Of a DNA stretch of 64,000 nt, positions 10,824-23,792 are shown piece after piece. The position numbers were made by a program, and so were the translations under genes. Positions within the stretch are counted from its first letter, which is position 1. The number at the start of each line of letters is the position of its first letter. The notes beneath the pieces are model-generated. The model had not been told where the DNA came from, did no database searches, and worked only from the letters and a program-made list of their open reading frames with translations. The DNA comes from Blasia pusilla (Eukaryota; Marchantiophyta; Marchantiopsida; Blasiales), in the NCBI GenBank assembly GCA_050084515.1, contig CM114271.1:57350001-57414000 (forward strand), in the 5' to 3' direction.

Positions 10824-11751
10824 CTACAAGAGCGCTTGTCTTGATTTCCTAGAAACACCCTTATTTCGAAACCGTGAGTTTGTGTAGATATACACCAAAT
10901 CCTTGGCAAGCTTGTTGGTCAATTTATTCGTGTGCTTGTTGTGAATGAAACCATAACTACTCCAATTTCTCTCGGCTGAAGAAGATGAAACCACTTGTGC
11001 TAATATGGACTTAGTCATAGAGCGTAATGTTGGTGCATCTTGACCGTGCATGCTCCATCACTCAGATGGGCCAAGTGAATCAAAAACTTCCCTACTAAAC
11101 TTATCCACAAATAGTTCCGGATGGTTCACAATGTTGCCTAACTATCGCAAGCAAGAAGCCACATAAGAATTAGCCTCGGTGACATTAAGGCCATGCACCC
11201 CCTTTTCATAAAGTTTCAGATATTTTTTGAAATCTCTCATGCACTCAGCATTTGAAGTGACGTCTTGAACACTATCAAGAAGATTGTATGGGGCAAGAAT
11301 GTAGCCTATTATATGTAACTTGTTGTGGATAAGTGCCCACCGCCTAGAAATAACATCGACCATCTCCATAGCTCTAGACATTTTGACAAAATAACCCCGA
11401 CGCCTTCCTCCCACACCGAGCCACGGAGTTACACAAAAAGAACAAGTCTCTTCCATTATCTAAAAAATAACGGTGATAAATATGCCCCGTCATTGTTTTA
11501 TGAACATCACACTCTCTCAACAAAATAATAGTTGGTTGAACCACAACAAAAAAATCCTCACCCTCAATCCAAAAATCATGATTGCCCAAGTCAATCTCTC
11601 GTGCCTTCTCCCTTTGCCTTACATCCTTGCCATTGAAATATTCCCTAAAAGCATTGGTGGCAACAATGGCATGGAACGCCTCTCTCAATTGTAAGATGCG
11701 TCCCAACATGATAAAATTTGTGGCAAAGGGTGTGTTTGCAGGAAGCAACAA
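10824..11751 (-). pseudogene. hAT transposase C-terminal half with dimerisation domain
   Basis: Two frames at 11751-11374 and 11456-11142 continue the transposase (for example LGRILQLREAFHAIVATNAF). The block at 11051-10824 holds the hAT dimerisation signature: QVVSSSSAERNWSSYGFIHN followed by NKLAKDLVYIYTNSR. In active hAT proteins this block drives multimer formation. Frame changes near 11400 and 11100-11050 break it. Confidence 0.85.
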
Positions 11752-11881
11752 TCATCTCTTCAGCGGCTTGGTTTCCATGAATTTGGCCATCACCCAAGTT
11801 TTAGTCTTCACAAATACTACCATCTCACAAGCTTGTGCAAAAATCCTGTCCACCCAAGGCATTTACCCCACTCTTCGTAGA

Positions 11882-12598
11882 CTAGATCAAGAGAATGTGA
11901 TACCCATCCACTCCAAAGAATATGAGGAAACTTTGCTTCGATAAGTTTCCTGTTGCTCGCTCATTACTAGCATTGACTATCACAAGTTGCAACACATTCT
12001 CTAGACCGATGCGCATGATAGTCTTCTCTATGTGACATGCCAACCATTCCGCCGTTTGGGATTCCTCCTTGGTGTCTACCAACTCAATCATGACCACACC
12101 TTGTGGACACGAGACCATTATGTTCACTAAAGACTCCCTCCTCACATTGGTCCGAGAATCCGTTATGATCGTGGCCCCCAAATGCAAATTGTCCAATATG
12201 CCATCCACCTTTTCCTTCATCTTTCCCATATGTTTCTCAAGTAGGGTGGTGCGCAATGAATTGTAAATGGGACCTAAGTAACCCTTCACCTTTTTTGTTG
12301 CCAACATTGCTTGTTTGAAAGCATCTTGCTGTACTACATTGAATGGTATTCCACATTCGTAGAAACACTTCGCCCACATGTCATTCACAACTTCTATTCC
12401 TTGGATGTTGAAAGAATCCCTTAGATTGGCTTGCTTCTTCCCAAAACTACTTCTCCCTCGAATGGGCCCAACAACTCTTTTGCATTCCTCGAGACTGTCA
12501 CTCAGTGGATTGTCCGCAATCCCATCAATATTTTGCACAACATAAACACTATTTCTTGTCTGTTGCAAACTTATTTGTAATGGAGTCGTCTCTTCCAC
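11882..12598 (-). pseudogene. hAT transposase N-terminal core (DUF659-like)
   Basis: An uninterrupted 238-codon stretch (it begins at a GTG, and the frame is open a little further upstream). It contains AKCFYECGIPFNVVQ, a substrate-domain block KGYLGPIYNSLRTTLL and a likely catalytic region ATIITDSRTNVRRESLVNI. There TDSRTN stands where related proteins have SDGWTN, so the Asp is kept. VIVNASNERATG corresponds to the VTDNASN block, in which the usual second Asp is Val-Asn here. Loss of that position and the stop at 11882 argue that it is non-functional. The protein would have cut and joined transposon ends. Confidence 0.85.
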
Positions 12599-12860
12599 TT
12601 CACTCGAAGGTCTCGGTATCCTTCTTTGTCAATTTCCCACTAGTACCCTATTTTGGAGATCCCGTTGCACGTTGGGAGGGATATTCAAACATAATTTGGC
12701 ATGATGGATATCCTGATTCCCATCCTTTGTCTTTCATCTCTCTCGTGTAAAATGCTCCATCATCCACGTGCTATGATAGGTTTTCATAGAATAGAAACAA
12801 TACTTGCATTGCCGTGTGCTTGATGTTCCACCTTCCATCTGTACTTCTTCCCAACGTTCC

Positions 12861-13620
12861 TTCACGATATGTTGGAGTTCTCTCGCTTTGGTTATGACTA
12901 CAGGCAGACACTAACCCCATCCAAAAATATTTGGATAATTTGAAAAAAATTACTATATCAATAGTAGGATATATCGGCCAGTAAAATGTATGCAATGATA
13001 CCAAATATTATCTTAAATGCTCCAATAACAAAACTTGGAACACTCACTATGAACAAGAAAGATCAATATGCTAACCTAGATAATCGAGATACCTTAACTT
13101 ATCAAGGTTATCCAGTGGCAAAACATTTTCTCACTTATCAAGTTCAACTATCTATGGAGAAAAAAAACTTCAGAGAGAGAGAGAGAGAGAGATGAAGGGA
13201 GAAATGAGATTGTGAGGGTATACAAAAAATAAGCAACTTTATATAGGGGAGGATGGAAGGAAGAGAATGAACCCTTCTAACTCCTCAAATCATATTCCCG
13301 GCTTACAATTGATTACTAAACTATCTCCACTAATTTTCATTTAACAAACCTCTTTTTATTCTTCTATTAGATTCCTTCTTGACCTACTATAAATTTCCAA
13401 CAGACCTATTTTGCAATACAACCATCCTCTTCAAATCTATTTTAATATTGTCCTTCGTTTCTCCACCACTACTATCACAAATTCTTCAATTACTCTCATT
13501 TCTAACTAACCTATCTTCTACTACAACAACCCTACTCCTACATCTCAAGCCGTCAATCACCCAACCCCTAGAAAATTCATTTAATATCCCACTAAAATCA
13601 CAAGTCCCGCTCAAAATCTC
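12861..13620. other. No gene recognised; short GA microsatellite
   Basis: Moderately AT-rich DNA with a (GA)n run at about 13172-13191. The ORFs at 12986-13195 and 13379-13624 match nothing recognised, and the first is partly made by the GA run. Confidence 0.5.
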
Positions 13621-13860
13621 CTAGCCCGCATGCGGGCTCCAAGGCCCACAACGAGCCCGTGCCCTAGCCCGCAGGCGGGCTCTAGGGCTTGCAACTAGCC
13701 TGCATGCGAGCCTACGCCCTAGCCCGTAGTACGGGCCATGCGCAGGCTCGCAGGCCGCGTAGGGCCTGTGTCGTGACTTTTGGCCCGCATCCTTCATCGG
13801 AGCCCGCACATGTTCCCTCAAGTAGAGCCCGCGCGTCGATCCACCAAAAAAATCCATGCT
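13621..13860. repeat. GC-rich palindromic minisatellite
   Basis: An abrupt GC-rich island in AT-rich surroundings. It is built from variants of the palindrome agcccgcatgcgggct (exact at 13623-13638), repeated as agcccgcaggcgggct near 13664 and in more diverged forms to about 13770. ORFs on both strands here are compositional artefacts. Confidence 0.6.
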
Positions 13861-16224
13861 CACGACCGATTTTCCATGTCCATGGTCATGTTCGTACATG
13901 TCTGTTCCATGGATGGACTAGCTTGTCCGTTTCCATGCAACCTTGACACCAACCCACTACTTTACTTTTGTTTTTCCGTGCCTCACATATGACCTTTTTT
14001 CCTAGAGTTTGGCCGTATAAATGAGGTAACGTTAAGAAGTTTAAACATGAAAAATTAATTTTCTAAGTCAATCACTCAATATTTAGATAAATTCTCTTTA
14101 ACAATAATAAGAGTGGAATGTACATGTCCCATCAATAAACTACACAAAAATGTGTGAGACTATGGATTTATATATTTTTTGGCTCTAGAAAGATTGGGTT
14201 AGGGAAAAGGCCCAAGTTAGTGAAATGCAGCGGAGGGCACATAGAGAGTGTGGTGATGGTGTGGGGCGGGTGGAGGGGGAGGACGATTGGAATTGGATTC
14301 ATATTGGCGATTGAGGAAAAGTTGGGCAAGATAGTGGTAGGATCACATAAGGATAAGGATAGATGGGGAAGGAGACAACCAAGGACGACGTGGGGTGAGG
14401 GCGGTTGGCGCAACCTTGGGAGTAGGAGGTGTGCTCGAATATGGGAATCTCTTAAAATGCAAGAAAATTTCTTGCATTTAAAGGTCTACTCCTAAGATCT
14501 AGAAGAAGATATGTGCCTGGACTTGGATAAGTGCACTTAGATGAGGCATAGCATGTCGCATGGAATAGGGCTAACTAGTTAGTAATTAAGTGTGAGAATG
14601 ATTATATTCACTATTACCTTCAAATTATGAATACATTGACGATTCACGCCAAAATATAGAGAATTTCTTAGTAAGCAAAGATACCCTTATAGGTCTTCCT
14701 CATGTGTATGACTAAACTCCACGACATAATATATATAATTAGTATTGAGATCATATAAAATAATACTAAGCATGGAATCAAGGAAACAATACGAAAAAAA
14801 AGAGTTTAAAATATTGAATAGCAACTTCCACTGCCTTGTTTTTTGAAAGAAAAGCACAAGAAAGAGAACAAGTTTTGGAAAGTTGGAAGAAGGGAGGAGT
14901 AAAATAAAAGTGAAGGGCACGGTACGCTTAGGGAAAGTGAGCTTTATGACCATTTATTACGTCCTTTTCCATATTTACAATTTCTTTGTGAGTTCTTTTA
15001 ACATCCAAGTCATATTTCAAGTTTATGTGAGTTTTTTCAAAAAAATTATCTAATTGTAAGGACTCTCAAATAACTTGCAAAGGACTAGTGTGTAGTCTGC
15101 TTGCAAGCTTCTTGATTTTTAAGTTATATGCAATTGCAAGTCTTCATATGTACTCACATTTGCAAAATATTTTTGGTTTCTGGTAGTAATTTATTGATGA
15201 TCTTTGATGGGTGTGAAGCGCCACACGTACTATTGAAATAACTTCTTTTTGCTCTTCCAAGTGCATTGCATCAATTTTAGAGATACTTGTCATAACTAAA
15301 TCCCTAAGATTGAGAAGAAATAGCACACACATACAGCTCTAATGGAAAATCATGACAATCATGGCATCTTTCTAATGGAAAGATGCCAAATGGTGGGAGT
15401 CAAGATAAGCATTGGACTAAGCTATAAGACAAAAAACGTGAGATGAGGTTCCAAGGTGAGTTTGGGGAAATCTAGATAAGCATAATCTACCATAAGACTT
15501 TCCAAAGTCATCTTGGAGGTTAACTTGTCAAATTTAGGTTTGCAAGATGCAAACCATGTGTGGATTTAGGACCACAATCGAGGGCCTTGGATGGGTCTTG
15601 AAGAATGTGGGATTTCTTCATAGATCCTCAAAAGCACCTATTAGGAGGGACTCTTCTCTCTCCCTATCGAGTACTAGAGTCTTGCAACAAGGTTACAAGG
15701 GATTAACCATGTTTCGTGTTTGGGTCATATTTTAGACTTGAGCTAAGAAATTGTTCACCATGCACCTTGAAGACTAACCAACACATTCCAATTTGGGTGA
15801 ATGCTTGGTGGAGAATAGTTAGGGCTTAGTGACCAAGACTTGGAAGCGATCGGTTTCATTACTTTATGTATGAGATGCACTATAGGTTGGATCTTTGAGA
15901 CTCATCCGAAGAGGATATTTCAATGAGTTGGTAAGAGGATTACAAGTTGAACTTTAGAATGGTGAGTCATTTAGTACTTAATAATACTTAGCATTTAATA
16001 GCCAATTCCATTGGCGTAATGAACACATCAATTTAAAACTCTTCTTACTAGTTGGAGCTTGAAATTGGAGCCCTTGATTTTCACCTAGGGATGAGTTTGA
16101 AGATATGATCTCATACACGAAATAAAAATATGGAATAATCTGATTTTCGATTTTCACGTAGGCGCGGAATGGTGGGATATAAATATTCGGGTAATTTAAA
16201 AAAAAAATATGCCGAATATTTTGC
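13861..16224. other. No gene recognised
   Basis: An ORF at 14154-14495 (113 residues) has a G/A-rich skew and no recognised domain. Near 15362-15388 there is a small 10-bp inverted repeat with a 7-base spacer. Nothing else could be supported. Confidence 0.4.
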
Positions 16225-16261
16225 AGCACTCATAGTCCGCAATCCGCGGACTATGAGTGCT
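16225..16261. repeat. Perfect 16-bp hairpin
   Basis: Arms at 16225-16240 and 16246-16261 are exact reverse complements around a 5-base loop (aatcc). The right edge coincides with a change from AT-rich to balanced composition, so it could mark the end of a mobile element. Confidence 0.7.
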
Positions 16262-17280
16262 AAACCTTTGTAAGAGACCATTCCCCTCAAGTGTTACCGC
16301 GCAGTTGGTTCAACGCACTTAGGTGTCAGAACTCTGACCGACACCGACACAGTGTGTACGGTCTCTGTTTCAATTTGTGTAGAGCATTTTACCGTGTGAA
16401 CACGCCCAACTCTACGGAGTTTCCCCACCCTTTACCGAGCAACAACTTACCAAAATGGCTTATCATGGAATAGAATCCTCTTCCAAGAATGATCCATGAA
16501 TTTATGTACAACATTTCCCTATCCGAGAATGATCCATGAGTTCATGTACTGCAGATCAATGCCTATGGCCGCTATACAAATGACCATTTGTGTACACGCG
16601 CTAGTTTGAACTCTACTCTTAGATATTCAGGGCACACGAATTTATCAGAAGTTTTTAGGTAGGGCCAATTTTAGTTGAAAAACAAGAAGAAAAAATCAGT
16701 TTGTGATAGGAAAAAAAAAAAACCGTCTGCTACACGGCATTCTTACAGTTCTCTCTTACCACCCTCACTTTTTAAACTTCCGTGTCACGTCAAAAGAGCT
16801 GCTTTCGATTTCAAAAAAGTTCCAGCGAAATGGGAAAGAAATGCAAGAGATTGACTCGAAAATCATCCATTTTCGTCGAGGATATTAATGACAGTTATTT
16901 TATTGAATTTAATTAGAAAACGCGCGGTGATCGATTGACACGGAGCCACGAAGAACTGTGACAATGATTCCCAATTCGAAGAAGTTCGAATAATTCTGAT
17001 TCATTCATTCTCGTCGAGGATGTTGACGACACGTCAAGGTAGACATCGACGGTGATCGATGAACACAGAGCTTCGATACCAGTTTTCCACGAAGAAGAAG
17101 TGTGGCAAAAGTTTCGAATGGGACAATGATCCTCGACTCGGAGGTGTTCAGATCGAGAATCGGCACCGCGTCCCATCAATTCACAGGCGTTGCTTGAATA
17201 TCGCCTCACAAGCCCCGATCCGATCACGACCCACGCACTTGCGACGGTTGAGAGGAAGATCGTCTTCTCCAGGAAACTTG
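16262..17280. other. No gene recognised
   Basis: Balanced composition, with ORFs on both strands below 145 codons and no recognised domain. Short phrases such as attctcgtcgaggat recur loosely near 16870 and 17010. Confidence 0.4.
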
Positions 17281-17610
17281 CCATCTGTGCGTGTTCAGGC
17301 TTTGAGGACCCTAATGCAAGTGAATCTCCACTCAAGCTCAGGCTTCGAGGAGCCTGTGGGAGTGAGTCTCAACACAAGTTCAGGCTTTGAGAGCTCTTGA
17401 ATCCTTGACCCTAATGCAATTACGCATCCACACGAGTTTATCTTGTGAGGACTCGGGAATCCCGATTCTAGTGCAGGTCAGTCTGTATCCAAGTTCAGGC
17501 AAGAGGTCCCATGAATCCAGACAATCGAGTCTCCCGACGAGTTCAAGCCACGAGGATTCATAGCACCATGACCCTCCTGCAAGTCGGTCCTCATCAACGT
17601 TCAGGGGGAT
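17281..17610. repeat. Degenerate minisatellite, units about 42-60 bp
   Basis: Six or seven imperfect units, each marked by variants of aagttcaggcttygaggac followed by gtgartctccac-like sequence. Unit starts lie near 17297, 17337, 17379, 17437, 17494, 17541 and 17598. The ORFs in this stretch on both strands derive from the repeat. Divergence is high. Confidence 0.45.
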
Positions 17611-20600
17611 CGGCGACTGTATTGCGAGAGCTTCTGGACACTTGGCACTTGTGTATGATGGAGGTTCTACAACTGGTGCAGGCCCCATAATTTCATTTGG
17701 CACAAGAGAAAGTTCATTCGTGTTAGGTTTGGGAAACTCTCCATGGGGTTCTACCGTGGGATTACAGTTTCCATTTTTCATGCTTAATTATAGAGCTCGA
17801 TAGACACCGCGAATATGTAGGGGACTTTAGGTAGGGTAGGGAAGATAATAATCTAAATCTTTTCACGAGAGTTTGAGGTGGTGGTGGCACAAAGTAGATT
17901 CCTACACGGAGGAGCAAAGAAACCCATATTCATCAAATAACACCATCCATTCGTCCCCTAACCATAGAGATGTGTGGAGAAAAGTTTGCCTGGTTCACTA
18001 TGTTCTTAAAATGGTTTGGAGGCTAATGGTTTAGCAACGGGCACAATCACGGGGGCTAGGAGCCCACTTAGTATTGGTCATATGATATTTTTCTTTTTTT
18101 CAGGGCCTTGAGGTATTTGAGGCCCTCTTTTTACTTCCGATGGGTTCATCATTTCTTCTAATAAAGAATGGGCAATAGTTGCTGGCTGGTTTTGCTGTAC
18201 GTTTGTTCCCACGGGGTGCAGGCCCGGGCCACAGGCTTTGCGACGAAATTGAAATTCTTTGGGATTGACGTACGAGATCTCGCAAGTTTGCGTCAACAGT
18301 CAAGGAAGACCCTCGTTATTTTCAGAGTAGTTGTGCGGGTGACGACTACTGACAACTGTTGTGGAGTTCGTGGCTGACAGCTAGCGCTGAGGATTCACGA
18401 GCTTGACTTGTGTGGTACGGTGTCGCAGATGTTGACGATGCTCCATACCTTTCTCTCTCTCATCCCTTTAGACGGGGACCGTTCAGCTGTTCCGAGCATT
18501 TTCACACAGCTGTAAAGCTCCTGAAAACTTCGAACTCCACGCTAAATTTCAGAAGCGGTGACTTCCAGGTTTAGATTATTGCGAATTCGCGGTAAAGTTC
18601 CTGGAACCACCCCTAAAGTAACCTTATTTTGCGAATCAATCAGGACATCCTTGAAGAGAGCTTTATGTTTCTCGAGATGACGGTAGATGATTCGTCAGTC
18701 TGTACCACCCGTTACCCGGACGATGTGATGCATGAGCGTGACGTCCAAGTGTTCCGATCCGGGGCCCATAGTTCTCTATCGTACCAGTGGCATAGATAAC
18801 CTACGTTTGAGAGAATTTCAGAGATAATTCGCTTTGCTGGAGGAAATTCAATTCCGTCCCGAAAAATTCTACCCTTCGTGTAGAGCCAGGCTTAGAAACT
18901 TGAAATCTGGTAGCTTTCACGGGCGGTTTCCTCGATCCTTTCCTCGACAGGTGCGCGCGATGCCAAGGCACCTACGAGGAAGGGTCCCATCGACCTGTTT
19001 CTTCGATTTCTCTTATATTCGAGGTTGAGTTTCCATGTATATTCTTCCTAATCTATAAAGCTGAGTGCGTTTCGCTGAGAACTTCTTTCTTCCGTTGTTT
19101 CAAAGTTTTGCAGCTGTAAAGCTCGAGGTAACTTCCTGAAAATTTCTTCCGTTCTTGTCAGCGACTTTTGGAGTGGATAAGCATATGAATTCGCACAAGT
19201 CCTCGGATGCAGAATTAAATGCATATACCGGTGAAGGTTTAACTCGACGACTTTCAAGGTGTTGTCGGACATGCATTTATAAATAAATACCGAAGGTCGG
19301 TAATTGCAGGATTGTAAGCTTCACCATCAACATGAGCTCTATCGAGCTACGCGTAACATATGGCCAAGCTGTACTGAGCGCTGACAGGACATGTACATGC
19401 ATTGGGATATCCATCCTCGCTAGATCTGTCGCGGCTCGCTCTCTGGACTTCACCGGCTACCTCAGTCGTTTAGTAGATCCCTAGAACCAGTCAGTCACAG
19501 CTGAAGGTCAGTGAACTCACTTAACCTCTACTGCATGCTAGCACGACCTTCTGTCGCCTTGGCGTTTTAGTTCCAGAAAGTCGAGCAGGTTTCTAGATCT
19601 TCCGCGACAACGCTAAGTATTCATCGTCATTTACATACTGCTTTGCGATCACGGCCTTCCAGTGGTGGGTAGTGTAGGTAGGTAGCGACCTGGCTAAGGA
19701 TGGAGGACATATTGGATTCTGGTACATGATTGTGACTTCGTGATAATATGCGTGTCATTCGAAGCTGTGGTTCTCGTCGAAAGTGTAAGTGAATCATAAC
19801 ACACTCGGTAAGTGCGAAAGTGTGGTCTATTTAAGACGTGGTGATTGGAGACGCAGCTTTCTACCATTGTTGGTCCATCCTCCGATTCACGTACGGTCGC
19901 TCCGCTCCGCTTCCCAGAGAAGTACGTGGTGCGGTTAATGCATCCGAAGCGTAGGAACTTAGGCCAAGAGGCCGTGAACTCGCCTTCATACTTCGGCTAA
20001 AGTTTTTGAAAGCGAATCTGCAGTGCGTGCGCAACTCATAGTCTAGATAGCTGGTCCGAGAACCCTGGAAAGGATGACTTTGCGAAAGATTCGAAGAGTG
20101 CTTCTCTCTCTCTCTCTGTGTGTGCATCCATGCGCATGTTCCACCGTAATCTGTTCCCAAGGCGTTGGCATGTGGCTGGGCTCTCGCTAGCTCTGTCTTC
20201 CCACAAATTTTCCATACAACTGGCTGGACTAAGTCCTTCCATGGATGTATGTGACTTCAACTCGACGTCGCAGGCTACTTCAGGTCCATCCAACGTGGAC
20301 CTTGCTTTCGTTTCGTGTCGAGGGATGGTTTTACAGTCTGTTTGGATCCCGCCGCCCGCATTACATCTGCACTCCCTAGAACTTTAACTTCACTTATTCC
20401 GAGGTTTATAGACCTCTGTTCATTTCTTAGTTCCACTTCGAGACACTTCCGATACACACTGTCGGAAATACGTGACTTACATGGAAAGCAGAAGACGCTA
20501 AACTTACCTGGCTGTCCGTCTCTTGAAGTTCGCGAACTACAGTTGTTATCTCGGAACTTTGCTGCGTTTTAAAATTGGTCCTTCCCTTTACTGGTGACAT

Positions 20601-22350
20601 CGTTGGTGTTTCTTCGCACTCTTCCCGACGAGTGCCTTCACTTCTGTCTTGTTTTATGTTTCTCTCTGTGCTGCGGTTCCTTCGCTTACAAGTGAATTCA
20701 TGAATGGCTCACAATCCAAGTCAGAATATTCTCAAATACTCAAGGCCGTGGACCACTCGTAGTCGTGGACGATTGTTTAAAATATGTCCCTAAACGAATG
20801 CCTGTCACCTGGATCCGGCGCTTGGCCACTAGCGCTAGGATTCGAACGTCGTGTAGTTGATTAATATATTGCAGAGCATATGAGTCCGTCGGCGCGCGTA
20901 AAGAAATGAACTGGAAGGCTACATTTAACTCATGATCAAGGAATCCACCACTCTGGCACTCTTCCCTGATCGACGAAGAATCTCAACTTTTGTGGTTGAA
21001 TCGCCTCGAGGATGACGGGTCCTTCTGTACTACGATCTTGGACAAACAAGATTTTGTTCTTGGATTTCCTATTAGGTTGGCGACGTTCTTCCAGTCCGGT
21101 AGCACGGCGGACTAGCCAGGAGCAGATCTGCCTGGAAGAGTGCAGTCTGCTCTCGGCTTCTCTTCCGCGGTCCTTTGATCCCTTGTTTCAAATCGAAGCC
21201 GCCCGCGCGGTGGGGAGGATAGGGTTTGGAATTCGCAAGCATACACATTAAATCAAAGCCTAGCATCTTCTCTCTGCTGGCCCAACAGAACTTTTAAGGA
21301 GAGATGCAAACTTGTGGGGAGGCTTGAGACTCTGCAGAACAAATCAGATACATCAACCCAAGAGTGAGGCAATTTTGTATGGAGACACAATCGTTCGCTG
21401 TTGAGACGTGACACAATCGAGTCCATGGTGAAAGCGAGACCGGCGAGTGGAAAGAAGACAGACCAGTCATGCAAGAATGCGTGAGAGCGCCGTTTGATTA
21501 CGATGATCTGCTGTTAGAAATCGTCATCTTGAGCTCTTAAAATGCACGGTGATTGTGATACAGGAGATAACGATAGTAGCTTCGCCTTCCATTTGAACAT
21601 AAACAATCGGCTACCAATTCCCAACGTGAACTTCTCGTCAGAGTGGACAAGCGAGTGGCGATGGGGAAGTAGAACACTGAATCAGTGTCGGACGTACGCC
21701 ATGAGTATGAAAAGAATTCAACGAAATTGTAATATTAATGTCTAGATATCATCGTCTCAATGCAGGTGCACATATCCAAATGAAATCACATGTCCGTGGG
21801 AAATGCACGTCGGTTGAATTCACATGCATCCTGACGTAGTTTCATAACCTTGCGTGCCATCGGGGCTATGGGCTCCTTGCCATGGAACTCCCGCCGCGAT
21901 GGAAAACCGCATGTCAGCTTGCTTAATTGTGTTGAAACGTGAGTATCCCACCCTTACCCGGGAGCGATTAGCAATCTCAGAACAATGATTTCCATGATTA
22001 GATTTAGACTTTAAATCTAGAATTCGGAAGTTGGGAGATCAAGGGAAATTTTCTTTTTTCCAGTAATTAACGCCACAATCCCCACGGCACTACTTCGATC
22101 ACTTGTTCCTAGACTATACTATTCCCAGAATCTAGATCGGATCCTGGGAAGACGTTTTCTTCTGGAGGTTTCGCCTATGAAATCTGAAATCTTCGCAAGG
22201 GTCCCAGTCACCGCTTCCAAACCTCAGAAAGCAACTCCTGTACGAAGGGTTTCGCTTTTTCAAAAGCAGGTCTTTCGGTCACATTGCTGAGACAGGGTTC
22301 TCAGCGACAAACATCTCCCCATTTGACACCTGTCCTTTCGGGTGACGTCC
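17611..22350. other. Long stretch without a recognised gene
   Basis: Balanced base composition like that around the two intact genes, so it may hold introns or exons too short to recognise. No ORF here exceeds 100 codons except overlaps from the minisatellite, and none has a domain that could be named. A short CT/GT microsatellite lies at about 20103-20125. Confidence 0.4.
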
Positions 22351-22354
22351 AATT

Positions 22355-22430
22355 GAAATAGAGAAAGGGTCAGGAACACTTTCTCTATTTCCTCTGAACA
22401 CCTGACCCGGCACTGAACACTTTCTCTATT
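22355..22430. repeat. Compound foldback with direct repeat
   Basis: gaaatagagaaag (22355-22367) pairs with ctttctctatttc (22379-22391). The word gaacactttctctatt occurs again about 39 bases later, and gggtcagg near 22367 pairs with cctgaccc near 22400. Role unknown. Confidence 0.5.
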
Positions 22431-22973
22431 GAACAGTCCCCGTTGTTTCCTGTCTGCGCGGGGACAGAAACCGCATCGAATCTTTGAAGACATGAGGCAT
22501 TCTCAAATGCCCCAATTTATAAGCATCTTTTTTGAAAAGCTGAAGCATTACATTCGGATCTGACAGTTCACTTTTGAACGAAAATTAACATGAATGGAAA
22601 CGACAACCTCTCGTATCTCAAGTACGTTGTAGCTGTCGGGGACTATAAACGACTCAATTAAGAAACGGGAACTCTGTCCAAACTCAGTGCATGGCCGAGA
22701 CTTCCTTCATCAGTCTTTAGAACGTAACGGATCGTGTCCCTTGACCATACGTACCACAGAGATTTTCTTTCTTGATCTACAGGAACGCACTTGATCCATG
22801 AGTTGGATTTTTTGAGAAGTTCTTTGATCTGATTGCATGAATGTCAGCCGCAATCAATGGAAAGTTTGGTTGTCGTACACCTGAGGAACTTGGTTTAGCG
22901 TGACATGGCATACCACTCTCAGAGTAGCACATTAGAGAGATCTCGGGGACCGTTACCTGTTCAATTCAAAAGC

Positions 22974-23727
22974 CTAGATCCCCGTTGTACACTGTAGACA
23001 GCAATTTCTACCCAACTTTGTGGTGCCCACTCGACCACAATTGTCAGTGCAGGCAACGCATTGCGGATCTAATACTGGTGTGGATGGACTCGTTGGAGTA
23101 AGTACATCTCCACCCGGTTCTGGAATTGGTGCCGGCGTGGGAGCAATCGACTCGTTCGAGCATGGTCCTAGGCAGAGTCCATCCAGGTAATCAAAGTTAG
23201 CCATTGGAAAATCAATTGTAGTTTTGTCAACGTAATTCGATTTATCCAGTCGTTAAACGTTATTCGAATTTCAAAACGATTTCCACGATAAATTTTACAT
23301 CTAGCTCCACTAACAGGAATCAAATCAAAGAAATACACTGTTCATAGACGCTGAGTTTAATTTTGAAATCGTGACTGGAAAAGATTCCAAGTTATTTCTT
23401 GAATTCGAAATTTGACGACCTCGAGCACTATCTTCTCCGTTCGTCATCGAACAACATACCAGTATCCACTTGACGCAAATGTGTAGTCACGCACACCATG
23501 TTCTACTTTCGTAATTGTAACGATGCCTTCATGGCAGGGTTAGAATCCTAGAGAAAAGTTAGGAACCTAGGGTCGGAAGTTGAGGGGAAGGTACGGAAGA
23601 GCAAAAGACCTGCCAGAACGGGATGAACGAGAAAGGCAGACGAATGCGTCGCTATAACCAACAGCAATGTGCAGACGCTGAGAATGAAGGCTGAATTCGA
23701 TGCAAGATGCTTTCCAGTTTGAACCAT
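22974..23727 (-). CDS. Small secreted Cys-rich peptide, two exons
   Basis: A spliced model on the minus strand: exon 1 at 23727-23610 and exon 2 at 23167-22974, 103 residues in all. Exon 1 has a start codon, a short basic N-terminus and a hydrophobic core (AFILSVCTLLLVIATHSSAF), a typical signal peptide. It ends at a cag|gtcttt donor in phase 1. The intron (about 440 bases) ends with a ctaac branch-point-like word and ctctgcctag. The acceptor joins in the matching phase, giving Gly across the junction. Exon 2 encodes a Pro/Ser/Thr-rich linker and then a compact Cys region (CVACTDNC and NCCLQC). The mature part has seven Cys. The family is not recognised. It could be an apoplastic signalling or defence peptide; this is inferred from architecture only. 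A tandem duplication lies just upstream. Confidence 0.62.
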
Positions 23728-23792
23728 TGTACGCTGAGAATGCAACAGGTTAAGGCTCCAGCGATCCAGATTCAAAACGTTGATGTAAATAC

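Larger units (their letters stand above)
10241..12860 (-). mobile_element. hAT-superfamily DNA transposon relic
   Basis: On the minus strand, reading 5' to 3', there is a BED-type zinc finger remnant near 12790-12840 (CKYCFYSMKTYHS), a DUF659/RNase H-like core (12598-11882), a further core segment (11751-11142), the hAT C-terminal dimerisation region (11051-10824) and a low-complexity acidic tail (10570-10241). Stops and frame changes separate these blocks, so no transposase can be made. Terminal inverted repeats and an 8-bp target duplication were not found by eye. The relic sits 180 bp from the end of the satellite array. Confidence 0.87.

Noticed and set aside
13621-13946. Overlapping ORFs on both strands
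   Set aside because: They are caused by the GC-rich minisatellite, which lacks stops in several frames.
14154-14495. 113-residue ORF as a gene
   Set aside because: It has purine-skewed composition, no domain, and a competing ORF on the other strand.
17380-17781. 133-residue minus-strand ORF
   Set aside because: Half of it is the minisatellite at 17281-17610 and no domain is visible.
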